Source: Chitinophaga flava (GTDB lineage: Bacteria > Bacteroidota > Bacteroidia > Chitinophagales > Chitinophagaceae). Taken from it: a DNA stretch of 64,000 bases. Below the pieces are notes generated by a model. The model saw nothing but the letters and a program-made list of their open reading frames with translations, did not search any database and was not told the DNA's origin. Position 1 is the stretch's first letter. Each line of letters starts with the position of its first letter. This document shows, one piece after another, positions 9,563-18,992 of this stretch. Where the stretch lies: assembly GCF_003308995.1 (NCBI RefSeq), contig NZ_QFFJ01000002.1, forward strand, positions 2,728,001 through 2,792,000. The letters are read 5' to 3'. The translations under genes and the position numbers were made by a program.

Positions 9563-11305
9563 ATGAAGAATAAGTTAAATAAAGCGATACTCACCTTTTG
9601 CGTTTCCTGCTTATTGGCAGGTTGTAATAAGGTGCTTGATAAAACGAATCTTTCTGCCGTAGGTCCTGACCAGGTATGGTCGGATGTAAACATGGCCACT
9701 GCCTATTTAAATCAGATTTATGGAAGCCTGATGCCGGGAAATACCTATGGCAGCGCCAACGGAACGGATGAAGGAGTTCCCTATCAAAAGCAAACCAATG
9801 AATGGCTGAGAGGCACCGCTACCTTCGACTCACGAAATACGTTTAGTAGATATAGTGATATACGCACCATTAATATCCTGTTAGACAATATTGACAAGGC
9901 AGCATTTGGTCAGGCAGATAAAGACAAGATCAAAGGGCAGGCGCTGTTCTGGAGGGCCTGGGCTTATCATAGTATGGTGAGTAATTATGGCGGCGTGCCG
10001 CTGATATTGGACGCACAGGCGCCTACTACAGATTTGACAGCACTACAGAAGCCCCGCAATAAAACATCGGCGTGTGTAACACAGATTTTAAAAGATCTGG
10101 ATAATGCGATTGCCTTGCTGCCCGACGCTTTTACAGACAATGATATGGGCAGGATAGATAAAGGCGTGGCTATGGCTTTTAAAGGAAGAGTATTATTGTT
10201 TTATGCCAGCCCTTTGTTTAATGGCTTGGGCGGCATCGCTTCCTGGCAAAAGGCATTCGATGCCAATAAAGCAGCCAAAGAATTTTTAGATGCACATGGT
10301 AAGGGATTATATAGCCCATATAGCAAAATCTGGGATGATGAGTTAAACAAGGAAGTGGTAATGGTGCGCCGATATAACTATCCGCAGGCGACCTATTTCC
10401 AGGGAGGGCTGATTCCGCTGAACTGGTCTAAAGATGATTTGGGCGCCGACCGGCCTTCATTGGAACTGGTAAATGCTTTCCCGATGAAAGATGGCGCTGC
10501 GTGGGAATCGCAGGCAAGGAGTTATGATACACTGTTTTTCAACAGAGATGACCGCTTCTACGCCAATATCTATTATAACGGAGCCCCCAACCAATATTTA
10601 AAGGGAATGCGCGATGATAAAACCTATCTGTGGACTTATTTCACCAGTATAACAAACTACAGTGGTGCCACCGGATTAGAAGGCGTGCATAACAGCGTTA
10701 CACAGGACCCGCTGTGGTCTAATTCAAGTTTTTATCGCATAAAAGCCATCGATAAAACGATTGATAAAGGCACGGTGTATAATGCAGCAGTCGACTGGAT
10801 TGAAATCCGTTATGCAGAAGTTTTAATGAATTATGGCGAATGTGCCAATGAAGTAGGCAATACGACAGTGGCATTGGATGTATTAAAGCAGATCAGGGGC
10901 CGTGCAGGCGTTTTACCGGGTACGCTCAATAATTACGGTATTACTGCCGTCGCGCAGCCCGATATCCGGAAAGTGCTTCAGAAAGAACGTTTCGTAGAGT
11001 TTTGTTTTGAGGGTAAGCGTATGGATGATTTACGCCGCTGGAAGATGTTTGATTACCTGAGAGCCTTGCCTCAGCGCCATGGTATCGCTGTATTGCTGAA
11101 TGCTGGTCAACCGGATGTAAGTCCGCTGTCAGATATAAATACGGTGTGGAACAGATTTACTACTACCGTGATTACCACTGATGCTGTTGATATCGCCATC
11201 AAAGACCAGTATTATATTTACGGTATTCCTAAGTCGATTATGGACCGAAACCCCTTATTTAAACAGAATAATAACTGGGGCGGAGATTTTGATCCTATGC
11301 AATAG
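9563..11305 (+). CDS. SusD/RagB-family glycan-binding lipoprotein
   Basis: This 580-residue protein has a lipoprotein signal peptide with the lipobox Leu-Ala-Gly-Cys (Cys21). An alpha-helical TPR-like SusD fold follows, recognisable by the Ala-Lys-Ala-Phe-Trp-Arg-Ala-Trp-like stretch near residue 130 (here Gln-Ala-Leu-Phe-Trp-Arg-Ala-Trp). The C-terminal part carries the conserved Glu-Arg-Phe-Val-Glu-Phe-Cys-Phe-Glu-Gly-Lys-Arg segment and Asp-Leu-Arg-Arg-Trp. SusD proteins cap the SusC barrel on the cell surface and bind the incoming glycan. It follows SusC directly and ends at a terminator, so the two form a transport operon. Sugar specificity cannot be read. Confidence 0.95.
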   Translation: MKNKLNKAILTFCVSCLLAGCNKVLDKTNLSAVGPDQVWSDVNMATAYLNQIYGSLMPGNTYGSANGTDEGVPYQKQTNEWLRGTATFDSRNTFSRYSDIRTINILLDNIDKAAFGQADKDKIKGQALFWRAWAYHSMVSNYGGVPLILDAQAPTTDLTALQKPRNKTSACVTQILKDLDNAIALLPDAFTDNDMGRIDKGVAMAFKGRVLLFYASPLFNGLGGIASWQKAFDANKAAKEFLDAHGKGLYSPYSKIWDDELNKEVVMVRRYNYPQATYFQGGLIPLNWSKDDLGADRPSLELVNAFPMKDGAAWESQARSYDTLFFNRDDRFYANIYYNGAPNQYLKGMRDDKTYLWTYFTSITNYSGATGLEGVHNSVTQDPLWSNSSFYRIKAIDKTIDKGTVYNAAVDWIEIRYAEVLMNYGECANEVGNTTVALDVLKQIRGRAGVLPGTLNNYGITAVAQPDIRKVLQKERFVEFCFEGKRMDDLRRWKMFDYLRALPQRHGIAVLLNAGQPDVSPLSDINTVWNRFTTTVITTDAVDIAIKDQYYIYGIPKSIMDRNPLFKQNNNWGGDFDPMQ

Positions 11306-11359
11306 ATGGTTGTTTTAAGTGATGGGACCGTTTCTCCCGAGGCAGGAAAACAGATTTTA

Positions 11360-11391
11360 CAAAGCCCCCGTTTTTTTGACGAGGGGCTTTG
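11360..11391 (+). terminator. Intrinsic terminator after susC-susD
   Basis: A 9-bp stem (11360-11368 with 11383-11391) encloses a T-rich loop with a few extra pairs, and T-rich sequence follows. It separates the SusCD pair from the glycosidase genes. Confidence 0.8.
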
Positions 11392-11509
11392 TTGTTGTGC
11401 GCCAGGCATGTGTTATAGCTGGACTTTATACTTTCACCGGATAAGGGATGGGCAAATAAATCATCAATATTGGATAATTTCTTGTTAATTAGTTGGGGCT
11501 TACCAGTGC

Positions 11510-11517
11510 TAATTTTG
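11510..11517 (+). promoter_or_regulatory. Candidate -7 element for the glycosidase operon
   Basis: TAATTTTG matches the Bacteroidota -7 consensus TAnnTTTG and lies 25 nt before the ATG at 11542. No convincing -33 TTTG sits 19-21 nt upstream, so the call rests on the -7 box and its position alone. Confidence 0.4.
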
Positions 11518-11541
11518 AGGCGGGCATCTAAATTTTTATAA

Positions 11542-14088
11542 ATGAATTTCAGTGGATTAAAACTAATCACGATACTGTTGCCAGTATTGTTGTATACAAT
11601 ATGTCTTCGCGCGCAATCCACGTTACAGACGAAGTACGCAACTGTTACGATCGATAACAAGGGGTTTATATCCTCTGTCAGGAACAGGAAAAACGGACAG
11701 GAGTACTGTCCCCGTGGGCTGAGTTCCGCGCTGATGAGCCTTTATGCAGGGAAACAATACATCTTGCCTGTACAGGCAGTATATTCCCCGCAAAAGAAAG
11801 AGCTGTCACTTAAATATGCCAACGGAGCGGAAGCCAGGATCAGGATTGACCAGCAAGCGGAGTATCTCAAATTCAAGCTTTTGTCGCTAAGCCCAAGGAA
11901 TAACATTGACAATATCGTATGGGGCCCGTATAAAACAACGATCAACGCGCTGATAGGAGATGTGATCGGAGTGGTGAGGAACAAGGAGTTTGCATTTGGC
12001 CTCCTGGGGCTGGATGATAACACTACCAGCGGTCCGCCCAGTGAAGGAGATATGTCTTTCATGTATTATTTCATACATTCTCCCGATCCCCAGAAATATC
12101 CGCTGCCTGCGCATCTGAAAGAAGGACAGACTTTCAGCATCGGTGGTGACGGTGTGAATGATGTGGCCTTTTATTCCCAGCCGGAAGAATATTTCAGAAT
12201 GAATTACGGCAATGGCGCAAAGCTGGAACCAGCTTATGGAGCAAGCATCTGTATGCATTCCAGGGACCGCCGTAAAGAACAGATGATCCGGTTCCCGGAC
12301 TACCCGGAAGGAATTGAAGGTAAGGCCAATTCTGCCAGGTATCAGCTGGTAACGCCTGCAGAAGCGGATTTTATCGGTTCCTCCGTTGCACTGTATGCCT
12401 GCCCCGATTCACTGGGCCTGCATACGATAGAAAAAATTGTACTGGCCGAAGGGCTGCCGCATCCTACCATTGATGGTAAATGGATCAAGGACCCGGCAGG
12501 ATTCCGGCCAGATATCGCGTGGTGGGGCCCTCACGACAGTCTGGCTGCTTATGCCGGTCAACTTAATATCAAAGGGGTACAGGATGAAGGATGGGGTGAA
12601 TATTATCCCAACCCCGCCAACCGCTGGAAGACGAAACAGATAAGTTTTGCCGGATCCGCTCCCATGAGCATCCCGGCATTTGGTGCCCTGATGCAACAGC
12701 AAGGCATCCGTTACGGATTGCACACGCTCTGTGAGTTTCTGCAGCCGGATGATAACAGCGATGTGGCTCCCGTGCCCAACGATAACCTCGCTATCATGCA
12801 ACGTACGGTGATTACAAAAGACCTTCTACCGGAAGATACCATCATCGCAGTGGCTGATACGGCCTATTTCAATGAATTCGGTGGCTGGGAAGGTAATCAT
12901 ACCAACGTTTTGAAGATAGGAAAGGAGCTGATCGAATACGAAGGTATCACCCATACGTTTCCCTATACTTTCCTGAAAGTGAAAAGAGGTTTTCATCATA
13001 CGGTGAAAGGAACCTACAAGGCCGGAACCACTATTGTGAAGCTGCAACCCAACTGCTACCGAGGTTTTGCACCTGATCTGAAACTACAGGATGTTTATGC
13101 TGACTACTACGGTAAATGGTTGACAGAAGGCAAAATGGACTATATCGACTTCGACGGCCTGGAAAGCTGTATGTATCAGGGACATGGTCAATACTCCTTC
13201 AAACGCTTTTTCCGCGGGCTTTTCGACAGCTATTACCGCAACGGCGGGAAATATCTCCGGGTAATGGGTAGTGCTGTACAGGAAGGCTGCTGGCATTATA
13301 TGAGCGTTTGTAATGTTGGTGGCGGTGATCATATGTTCAGCCCTGTACTGAATAAATGGGGCATTGAAGGAAAAGACATGCGGTACGTTTTTGAAAGCAG
13401 TTATTTTCCTGCAACATTCGGTATCCAAAACTATCAGTCGGACTGGAGCCTGTATGATGCGGAGAACCTCGAAGCCAAATCCATTGGCTGGAATGCCACG
13501 TACATGCTGGGTTTGAGTCAGCAGGCTGTGGAAGCCAGTGCTGAAAAGGCGTCCATATTCAAGGCAATCCATACCTGGGAAGAGGCAAGGGCTGCCAATA
13601 AATTCAGCAAGGCCCTGAAAGAAAAGCTCCAGGACCTCAACTACAAATTCCATCTGGAGAAAACAGGGGCCGGCTCCTTCCTGCTGTATACCGTAAAAGA
13701 AAACAGGTTTCCGGAACTGACCTGTACCGCTGGCGCTGCGGTAGTCGCCGTAAACAATGAGTTTGAAGACCAGCCACTGGAATTTTCTATCAAAGTCACC
13801 GGACCCAAAGATGCTGTTATAAATGGAATGAAGATTATATGGGCCGGTAATACCGAGTTGCGGATTGATAAAAATATAAAAGCAGGGCAGTTGGTCATCT
13901 GCAAAAACGGGAAACTGTATGTGGCTGATAATGGCCGTAAACCGCTGGAGCAGGTGGCAGTGAACAAAGCCTTGCGGATTGCGCATGGCCAGCATTCATT
14001 CTCTGTGGCGGCGTTACACGCTGCACAGGATGAGAAGATCAGGCTCGAACTGGTGGTGCCGGTAACAAGCCGGGCGGAGAAAATTTAG
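11542..14088 (+). CDS. Secreted glycoside hydrolase-like protein of unassigned family
   Basis: This 848-residue protein has a signal peptide (about residues 1-24). An N-terminal region rich in beta structure is followed by a central part that looks like a TIM barrel, then a beta-rich C-terminus. Acidic clusters fit a retaining or inverting glycosidase active site: Asp348-Glu349 in Gly-Val-Gln-Asp-Glu-Gly-Trp, and Asp536-Phe-Asp538-Gly-Leu-Glu541 after Met-Asp-Tyr-Ile. A strand ending in Asp-Phe-Asp resembles the nucleophile strand of clan GH-D enzymes, but I cannot place it in a numbered family. It opens the run of glycosidase genes after SusCD, so it probably acts on the same glycan in the periplasm or at the surface. 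Confidence 0.6.
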   Translation: MNFSGLKLITILLPVLLYTICLRAQSTLQTKYATVTIDNKGFISSVRNRKNGQEYCPRGLSSALMSLYAGKQYILPVQAVYSPQKKELSLKYANGAEARIRIDQQAEYLKFKLLSLSPRNNIDNIVWGPYKTTINALIGDVIGVVRNKEFAFGLLGLDDNTTSGPPSEGDMSFMYYFIHSPDPQKYPLPAHLKEGQTFSIGGDGVNDVAFYSQPEEYFRMNYGNGAKLEPAYGASICMHSRDRRKEQMIRFPDYPEGIEGKANSARYQLVTPAEADFIGSSVALYACPDSLGLHTIEKIVLAEGLPHPTIDGKWIKDPAGFRPDIAWWGPHDSLAAYAGQLNIKGVQDEGWGEYYPNPANRWKTKQISFAGSAPMSIPAFGALMQQQGIRYGLHTLCEFLQPDDNSDVAPVPNDNLAIMQRTVITKDLLPEDTIIAVADTAYFNEFGGWEGNHTNVLKIGKELIEYEGITHTFPYTFLKVKRGFHHTVKGTYKAGTTIVKLQPNCYRGFAPDLKLQDVYADYYGKWLTEGKMDYIDFDGLESCMYQGHGQYSFKRFFRGLFDSYYRNGGKYLRVMGSAVQEGCWHYMSVCNVGGGDHMFSPVLNKWGIEGKDMRYVFESSYFPATFGIQNYQSDWSLYDAENLEAKSIGWNATYMLGLSQQAVEASAEKASIFKAIHTWEEARAANKFSKALKEKLQDLNYKFHLEKTGAGSFLLYTVKENRFPELTCTAGAAVVAVNNEFEDQPLEFSIKVTGPKDAVINGMKIIWAGNTELRIDKNIKAGQLVICKNGKLYVADNGRKPLEQVAVNKALRIAHGQHSFSVAALHAAQDEKIRLELVVPVTSRAEKI

Positions 14089-14113
14089 TGCCATTATTTC
14101 TGATTTGAATGAT

Positions 14114-14121
14114 TATATTTG
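14114..14121 (+). promoter_or_regulatory. Candidate -7 element upstream of the GH38-like gene
   Basis: TATATTTG is an exact TAnnTTTG match, 19 nt before ATG 14140. It overlaps the alternative TTG start at 14119, which supports ATG 14140 as the real start. No clear -33 element was found. Confidence 0.35.
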
Positions 14122-14139
14122 TTCGAACATATAAACATA

Positions 14140-16815
14140 ATGGTTATCAGAAACTGTAAATTCCACGTATTGTTACTGTGGCCGTTGTTCTCTGTAATGA
14201 CATCAGGTGCACAGTCAACACAGAAAGACACTGCTGTCAGAGAGATCATCCTTGTTTTTAAGACACATTTTGACATCGGTTATACCGATTTTGCCGAAGC
14301 TGTTGTACAGAAATACAGCACCAGCATGATACAACATGCGCTGGAAGTGGTAGACAAAAACAAGGCGCTGGATGCAAACAGGAAATTTGTATGGACGGTT
14401 TCTGGCTGGCCTATGCAGCAGATATTGCAGCGCAGTGAGCCGGAAATAGCCACGCGGGTGAAGCAGATGCTGTCCAACGGCAACTTTGCCGTTCATGCGC
14501 TGCCATTCAGCATACAAACGGAATCAGCAGACCCGGAGATGCTGGTGCGCGGCATGAACATCTCCTCCGGCCTGGTGCGTAATGCAGGACTGCCGTTACC
14601 CCGCGATGCAAAGATGTCGGATGTGCCCAGTCATTCCTGGATACTGCCTACACTGCTCACACATGCCGGGGTGAAGATGCTGCATATCGGCTGTAATCCG
14701 GCATCTCAATCACCGCAGCTGCCATTGTTGTTCTGGTGGCAGGGCCCCGACAGCTCCAGACTGATGACCATGTACTGGGCGAAGAACTACGGCACTTCCC
14801 TGCTTCCTCCGCCTGGCTGGCCCTGTAAAACATGGCTGGCGCTGATGCAGACAAATGATAACGATGGCCCGCCATCTCCGGAAGAGGTAGACCGGATCAT
14901 CGCAGATGCACATAAACTGGCTCCCAACGCCAGGGTCAGGGTAGGGCGCATCTCTGATTTCTACGACGCAGTCATGAAAGAAAACCCTCAACTGCCTGTT
15001 GTGAAGGGAGACATGCCTGATACATGGATACACGGATTCATGTCGATGCCCCGCGAAGTAAAGAGCAACCGGAAAATAAGTGCAGACCTCTTCACCTGGC
15101 AATCTCTCAACACGCTCTATCACCTCTGGACTTCCAAAGGATATAGTATCAATACACCGCTGCAAAAAGCATATGACAACAATCTGTTGTTTAATGAGCA
15201 TACTTTCGGTATGGCTATGAGCCACGCCGGTAGCGGGGTATGGGCATATGGGGACGCTTTTGAACAGATGCGTGCACAGGGAGTGTATGATGATATTGAA
15301 ACGTCCTGGAAAGAAAAGAGCAACCGTGTCTTTACGGCAGAGAATACCGTTACACCTTATCTCAACCGCGTGTTGCGGGAGCTGGCGCAGGAACCCGGCG
15401 TAAACGGCAAGCGGATCTTCGTCTACAACCCATTACCATGGACTCGTGGCGGCCTTGTCACCTTACATGCGTCTTCAGACTGGAACCCGGGCAATGCAGT
15501 AAAGGATATTGCAACCGGAGAGATTATTCCCGTATCCAATAAAAATAATGTAATACAGTTTATCGCAAAAGATATTCCTGCATCCGGGTATCGCAACTAT
15601 CAGCTGATAAAACAGGATGCTCCCATGGGAACGGCATTAAGCATGAATGAAACTACCCACACCATTGAGAATAAATACTTCCGCATACAGCTGGATACTG
15701 AGCATGGCGCTATTGCCTCCATGCTGGATAAAAACAGCGGCAGGGAGCTGGTAGACCGCAACAGCGGGTATGGTTTCGGGCAATATGTATATGAACGTTT
15801 CAGCAAGCAGGATGCAGACGATTATACCGCCAGCTATGTAAAGGCATTTCATCAGGAATGGGCTGATGCAGAGCTGGGAAGGCCGGCATTGACACCTGGT
15901 CCGCATATAACTGTAAAAGGCGGCCATGCGCGAACTGTATTTTCGTCTTCTCCAGTAAGTGTAAGCGCCACCATGTTTTTTGAACCTGATGCCAACGTTC
16001 AGCACCGGTATAGTATAACGGCCACCCTATACGAAAATTCTCCTGAACTGGAACTGATATGGAGCATTAATGGAAAACCTGCAGAACCATGGCCAGAGGC
16101 AGGATGGATCAGCTTTCCGCTCAACGTCAGCCATCCATCTTTCAGACTGGGCAGGCTGGGAGGAATAACTGATCCCGCAACAGATTTTGTGAAAGGCAGC
16201 AATCTGGATTATGGCTTCCTTAATACAGGGATGGCTGTGATCGATGACAAAGGCGCCGGTGTGAGCTTGTTCTCCCCGGACGCTCCCGGCGTAAGCCTCG
16301 GCCGCACAGGGCTGTGGAAGTACTCTTCAGACTATGTGCCTCATCAACCAAATGTCTTCATCAACCTGTATAACAACCTGTGGAGCACCAATTTCACAGA
16401 GTGGATAGAGGGTTCATGGTCAGCCAGGATATATCTCCGCAGCACAACACATTATGACAATGAAAGCGCCGTAATCACACCGGCAGAAGAATATCGCTAC
16501 CCGCTGAAAGCCGTGCTGGTAAATAACAAAGGCGGAAAGCTGCCTGTTGTTTCTTCAGGTGTACAGTTGTCCATGAAAGGGGTAATGGTGACCGCCTTCG
16601 CTGAAAACCCCGATGGCACAGGAACTGTCCTTCGCTTATGGGAACAGGCGGGTAACAGCGGAAAGTGTACTATTACGCTGCCGCCGCATCATCCCTTTAA
16701 GACAGCCTGCTATTGCGACCTGCGAGGGACACCATTAGGAAAACCTTTTGCGGTGAATGAAAAGATGGAAGTCAATATTAGCGCATATGCGCCATTAAGT
16801 ATTTTATTAAAATAA
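14140..16815 (+). CDS. GH38-like secreted alpha-mannosidase
   Basis: The protein has about 891 residues counted from ATG 14140; a longer TTG start at 14119 would add seven residues ahead of a good signal peptide (about 1-25). His43-Phe-Asp45 in Lys-Thr-His-Phe-Asp-Ile-Gly-Tyr corresponds to the zinc-binding His-x-Asp of GH38. Asp161 in Lys-Met-Ser-Asp-Val-Pro-Ser-His matches the catalytic nucleophile region, and His354 in Asn-Glu-His-Thr-Phe-Gly is a candidate final zinc ligand. The C-terminal half is the all-beta mannosidase domain. GH38 enzymes are zinc-dependent retaining alpha-mannosidases. The sequence belongs to a divergent branch, so the linkage and even the sugar may differ. The GH27 gene starts 15 bp later. 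Confidence 0.8.
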   Translation: MVIRNCKFHVLLLWPLFSVMTSGAQSTQKDTAVREIILVFKTHFDIGYTDFAEAVVQKYSTSMIQHALEVVDKNKALDANRKFVWTVSGWPMQQILQRSEPEIATRVKQMLSNGNFAVHALPFSIQTESADPEMLVRGMNISSGLVRNAGLPLPRDAKMSDVPSHSWILPTLLTHAGVKMLHIGCNPASQSPQLPLLFWWQGPDSSRLMTMYWAKNYGTSLLPPPGWPCKTWLALMQTNDNDGPPSPEEVDRIIADAHKLAPNARVRVGRISDFYDAVMKENPQLPVVKGDMPDTWIHGFMSMPREVKSNRKISADLFTWQSLNTLYHLWTSKGYSINTPLQKAYDNNLLFNEHTFGMAMSHAGSGVWAYGDAFEQMRAQGVYDDIETSWKEKSNRVFTAENTVTPYLNRVLRELAQEPGVNGKRIFVYNPLPWTRGGLVTLHASSDWNPGNAVKDIATGEIIPVSNKNNVIQFIAKDIPASGYRNYQLIKQDAPMGTALSMNETTHTIENKYFRIQLDTEHGAIASMLDKNSGRELVDRNSGYGFGQYVYERFSKQDADDYTASYVKAFHQEWADAELGRPALTPGPHITVKGGHARTVFSSSPVSVSATMFFEPDANVQHRYSITATLYENSPELELIWSINGKPAEPWPEAGWISFPLNVSHPSFRLGRLGGITDPATDFVKGSNLDYGFLNTGMAVIDDKGAGVSLFSPDAPGVSLGRTGLWKYSSDYVPHQPNVFINLYNNLWSTNFTEWIEGSWSARIYLRSTTHYDNESAVITPAEEYRYPLKAVLVNNKGGKLPVVSSGVQLSMKGVMVTAFAENPDGTGTVLRLWEQAGNSGKCTITLPPHHPFKTACYCDLRGTPLGKPFAVNEKMEVNISAYAPLSILLK

Positions 16816-16830
16816 ATTTCTCCTGAAATA

Positions 16831-18060
16831 ATGAAACAGAAGATTCGTTTGATGCTTTTACTGTTCATGGCAACGACTTGCTGCCTGACATCAATAGCCC
16901 AAACACCTTACAGCGCCTGGGACTCGCTGGCCCTTACCCCGCCTATGGGATGGAACAGCTGGAATTTTTTTGAAGCCAATGTGAGTGAGAAGGTGATCAT
17001 GGACATGGCAGACGCGATGGCCTCCAATGGCATGAAAGACGCGGGGTATCAGTATCTGGTGATTGATGATCATTGGGTGGCGGGCCGTGACAAACACAAC
17101 AACCTCTATGCAGATCCGGCCAGATTCCCGCATGGCATGAAGTATCTTGCTGACTATGTGCATGGAAAAGGTTTGAAGCTCGGTATCTATTCCGATGCTG
17201 CCTGGCTTACCTGTGGCGGTGTTACAGGCAGCTATAATTTCGAGGAGCAGGATGCACGCACCTTTGCCGCCTGGGGCATCGATTTTCTGAAATACGATTA
17301 TTGTAATGCGCCGGAAGACGTAGCGACCGCTTTCACACGCTATAGCCGCATGGGTGATGCATTGAAAAAATGCGGACATCCTATCGTATACTCCATCTGT
17401 GAATGGGGACAACGCAAGCCATGGCTATGGGCCAGGGCCGCAGGAGGCCACCTGTGGCGTACCACCTGGGACAGCCGGGATGTATGGGAGTCACATAATT
17501 CCGACCTCACCGGCATCATGGAAATATTCCGCCAGCAGGAAAACCTTGCTGCCTATGGGGGGCCTGGCGGCTGGAATGATCCGGACCTGCTGATGGTAGG
17601 TCTTTATGGTAAGGGCCGGTCTTCTTCTGTTGACGGACGTTTTAAAGGATGCACCTTCGCAGAGTATCGTACCCACTTTGCATTATGGAGTATGCTGGCA
17701 GCCCCGCTAATGGTCAATATGGACCTGAAAAACATTACGCCTGATATACTCCGGCTGATTACCCATAAACAGTTGATCGCTATTAATCAGGACGTGTTGG
17801 GCAAACAAGCAGTGACCGTTGTAAAGAGGAATGGTATGCAGGTACTGCTGAAACCATTGAAGGATAAGGCTTTTGCGGTGTGTGTATTCAACAGCAATGC
17901 AGGTGCACAGACTTTTGATATTGATCTCACACGGGATCTTGACCTCTGGCAGCCATTCAGGATCACGGATATCTGGAACAACAAAGAGACAAAGGCGCTG
18001 AAAGGAAATCTGGAAGGTCATGACTGCGCGGTATTTATCTTGCAGGAAAAACAGAAGTAG
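16831..18060 (+). CDS. GH27 alpha-galactosidase
   Basis: This 409-residue secreted enzyme has a signal peptide (about residues 1-24) followed by the family start Thr-Pro-Pro-Met-Gly-Trp-Asn-Ser-Trp (36-44). Asp80 in Ile-Asp-Asp and the nucleophile Asp156 in Lys-Tyr-Asp-Tyr-Cys are clear. The acid/base is probably Asp214 in Trp-Arg-Thr-Thr-Trp-Asp. A C-terminal beta-sandwich domain completes the usual GH27 layout. It removes terminal alpha-galactose (alternatively alpha-N-acetylgalactosamine or beta-L-arabinopyranose, which some members cleave). It lies tightly between the GH38-like gene and the aldo/keto reductase gene, whose ATG touches its stop, so the genes are co-transcribed. Confidence 0.93.
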   Translation: MKQKIRLMLLLFMATTCCLTSIAQTPYSAWDSLALTPPMGWNSWNFFEANVSEKVIMDMADAMASNGMKDAGYQYLVIDDHWVAGRDKHNNLYADPARFPHGMKYLADYVHGKGLKLGIYSDAAWLTCGGVTGSYNFEEQDARTFAAWGIDFLKYDYCNAPEDVATAFTRYSRMGDALKKCGHPIVYSICEWGQRKPWLWARAAGGHLWRTTWDSRDVWESHNSDLTGIMEIFRQQENLAAYGGPGGWNDPDLLMVGLYGKGRSSSVDGRFKGCTFAEYRTHFALWSMLAAPLMVNMDLKNITPDILRLITHKQLIAINQDVLGKQAVTVVKRNGMQVLLKPLKDKAFAVCVFNSNAGAQTFDIDLTRDLDLWQPFRITDIWNNKETKALKGNLEGHDCAVFILQEKQK

Positions 18061-18942
18061 ATGGATACAAAACGTATAGTGCTGGGAACGGCTGGTCTCG
18101 GGGGCGTATGGGGTACAGTGGATGAAAGGACTGCTGTTCACACTATACTTCAGGCACTGGCCAGCGGGATTACTGCTATTGATACAGCGCCCGCTTATGG
18201 TGATGCAGAATATTATGTCGGAAAAGCACTGCAACAGTGGAAAGGCCCGTTGCCAACCATTAGTACCAAAGTAGGGAGACTCAGGTCTTACGCAGCAGAT
18301 GAGGGGCATTATGATTATTCTACCACCGGGATGATAAAGAGCGTGCACAACTCACTGAAAACGCTGGGTCTTTTTGCGGTAGATATCCTGTTCCTACACG
18401 ATCCCGAGGCAGTACCATCGCAGGAAGCAGACAGGGTAGTGGCCGTGCTGCAGGACCTGAAGCAGAAAGGACTTACACAGAAGATAGGATTGGGAGGGAA
18501 CATCCCTGTATGGTTTGAGCACCATATAAAAGCAGGCGTCTTTGATGTGATCATGGAGTTCAACCGGCTGAATGCCTGTAACGTAGCTGCTTTGCAGGAC
18601 AGGTTGCCCTGCTGCAATGAAAGGAATATTGATTATTTTGCGGCCAGTCCGCTGAATATGGGACTGCTGGGGAAAAACTTTCAACGCTGGCAACAAGCGC
18701 CACCGCAATGGTTACACACCGGCGCCATAACAGTGGCACAGCGGCTGCAGCAGATTGCGACAGAAAACCATCTTGCCCTGCCTGCCCTGGCGCATCGTTT
18801 CCTGCTCAATGTTCCGTATGATTTCAGCATTGTGATAGGGGCGTCCGACAGTACAGAGCTGGAAAGTACGCTGGCCAGCCTCCGGCAGGGGGAGCTGCCT
18901 GCATCTGTGTACCGCGATATACTGGAATGTAACAACAGGTGA
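18061..18942 (+). CDS. Aldo/keto reductase (aldose dehydrogenase-like)
   Basis: This 293-residue cytosolic enzyme has the complete AKR tetrad: Asp41 and Tyr46 in Asp-Thr-Ala-Pro-Ala-Tyr-Gly, a Lys in Ser-Thr-Lys-Val-Gly, and a His in Leu-His-Asp-Pro. The C-terminal NADP-binding segment Ile-Val-Ile-Gly-Ala-Ser is present. It is most like the D-threo-aldose/L-fucose/galactose 1-dehydrogenase group, which oxidises free sugars at C1. Its gene begins on the base after the GH27 stop and overlaps the symporter frame, so it probably processes the monosaccharide released and imported by this locus. The sugar is inferred, not shown. Confidence 0.8.
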   Translation: MDTKRIVLGTAGLGGVWGTVDERTAVHTILQALASGITAIDTAPAYGDAEYYVGKALQQWKGPLPTISTKVGRLRSYAADEGHYDYSTTGMIKSVHNSLKTLGLFAVDILFLHDPEAVPSQEADRVVAVLQDLKQKGLTQKIGLGGNIPVWFEHHIKAGVFDVIMEFNRLNACNVAALQDRLPCCNERNIDYFAASPLNMGLLGKNFQRWQQAPPQWLHTGAITVAQRLQQIATENHLALPALAHRFLLNVPYDFSIVIGASDSTELESTLASLRQGELPASVYRDILECNNR

Positions 18943-18992
18943 GATCATGGACCAGCAGGGCATATTCACCGATTGTGTCACAATGGTCTTTT

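Noticed and set aside
13084..13995. 303-codon minus-strand open frame opposite the unassigned glycosidase gene
   Set aside because: It is an antisense shadow with Cys/His-rich low-quality protein and no start context. The plus-strand gene has a signal peptide and operon context.
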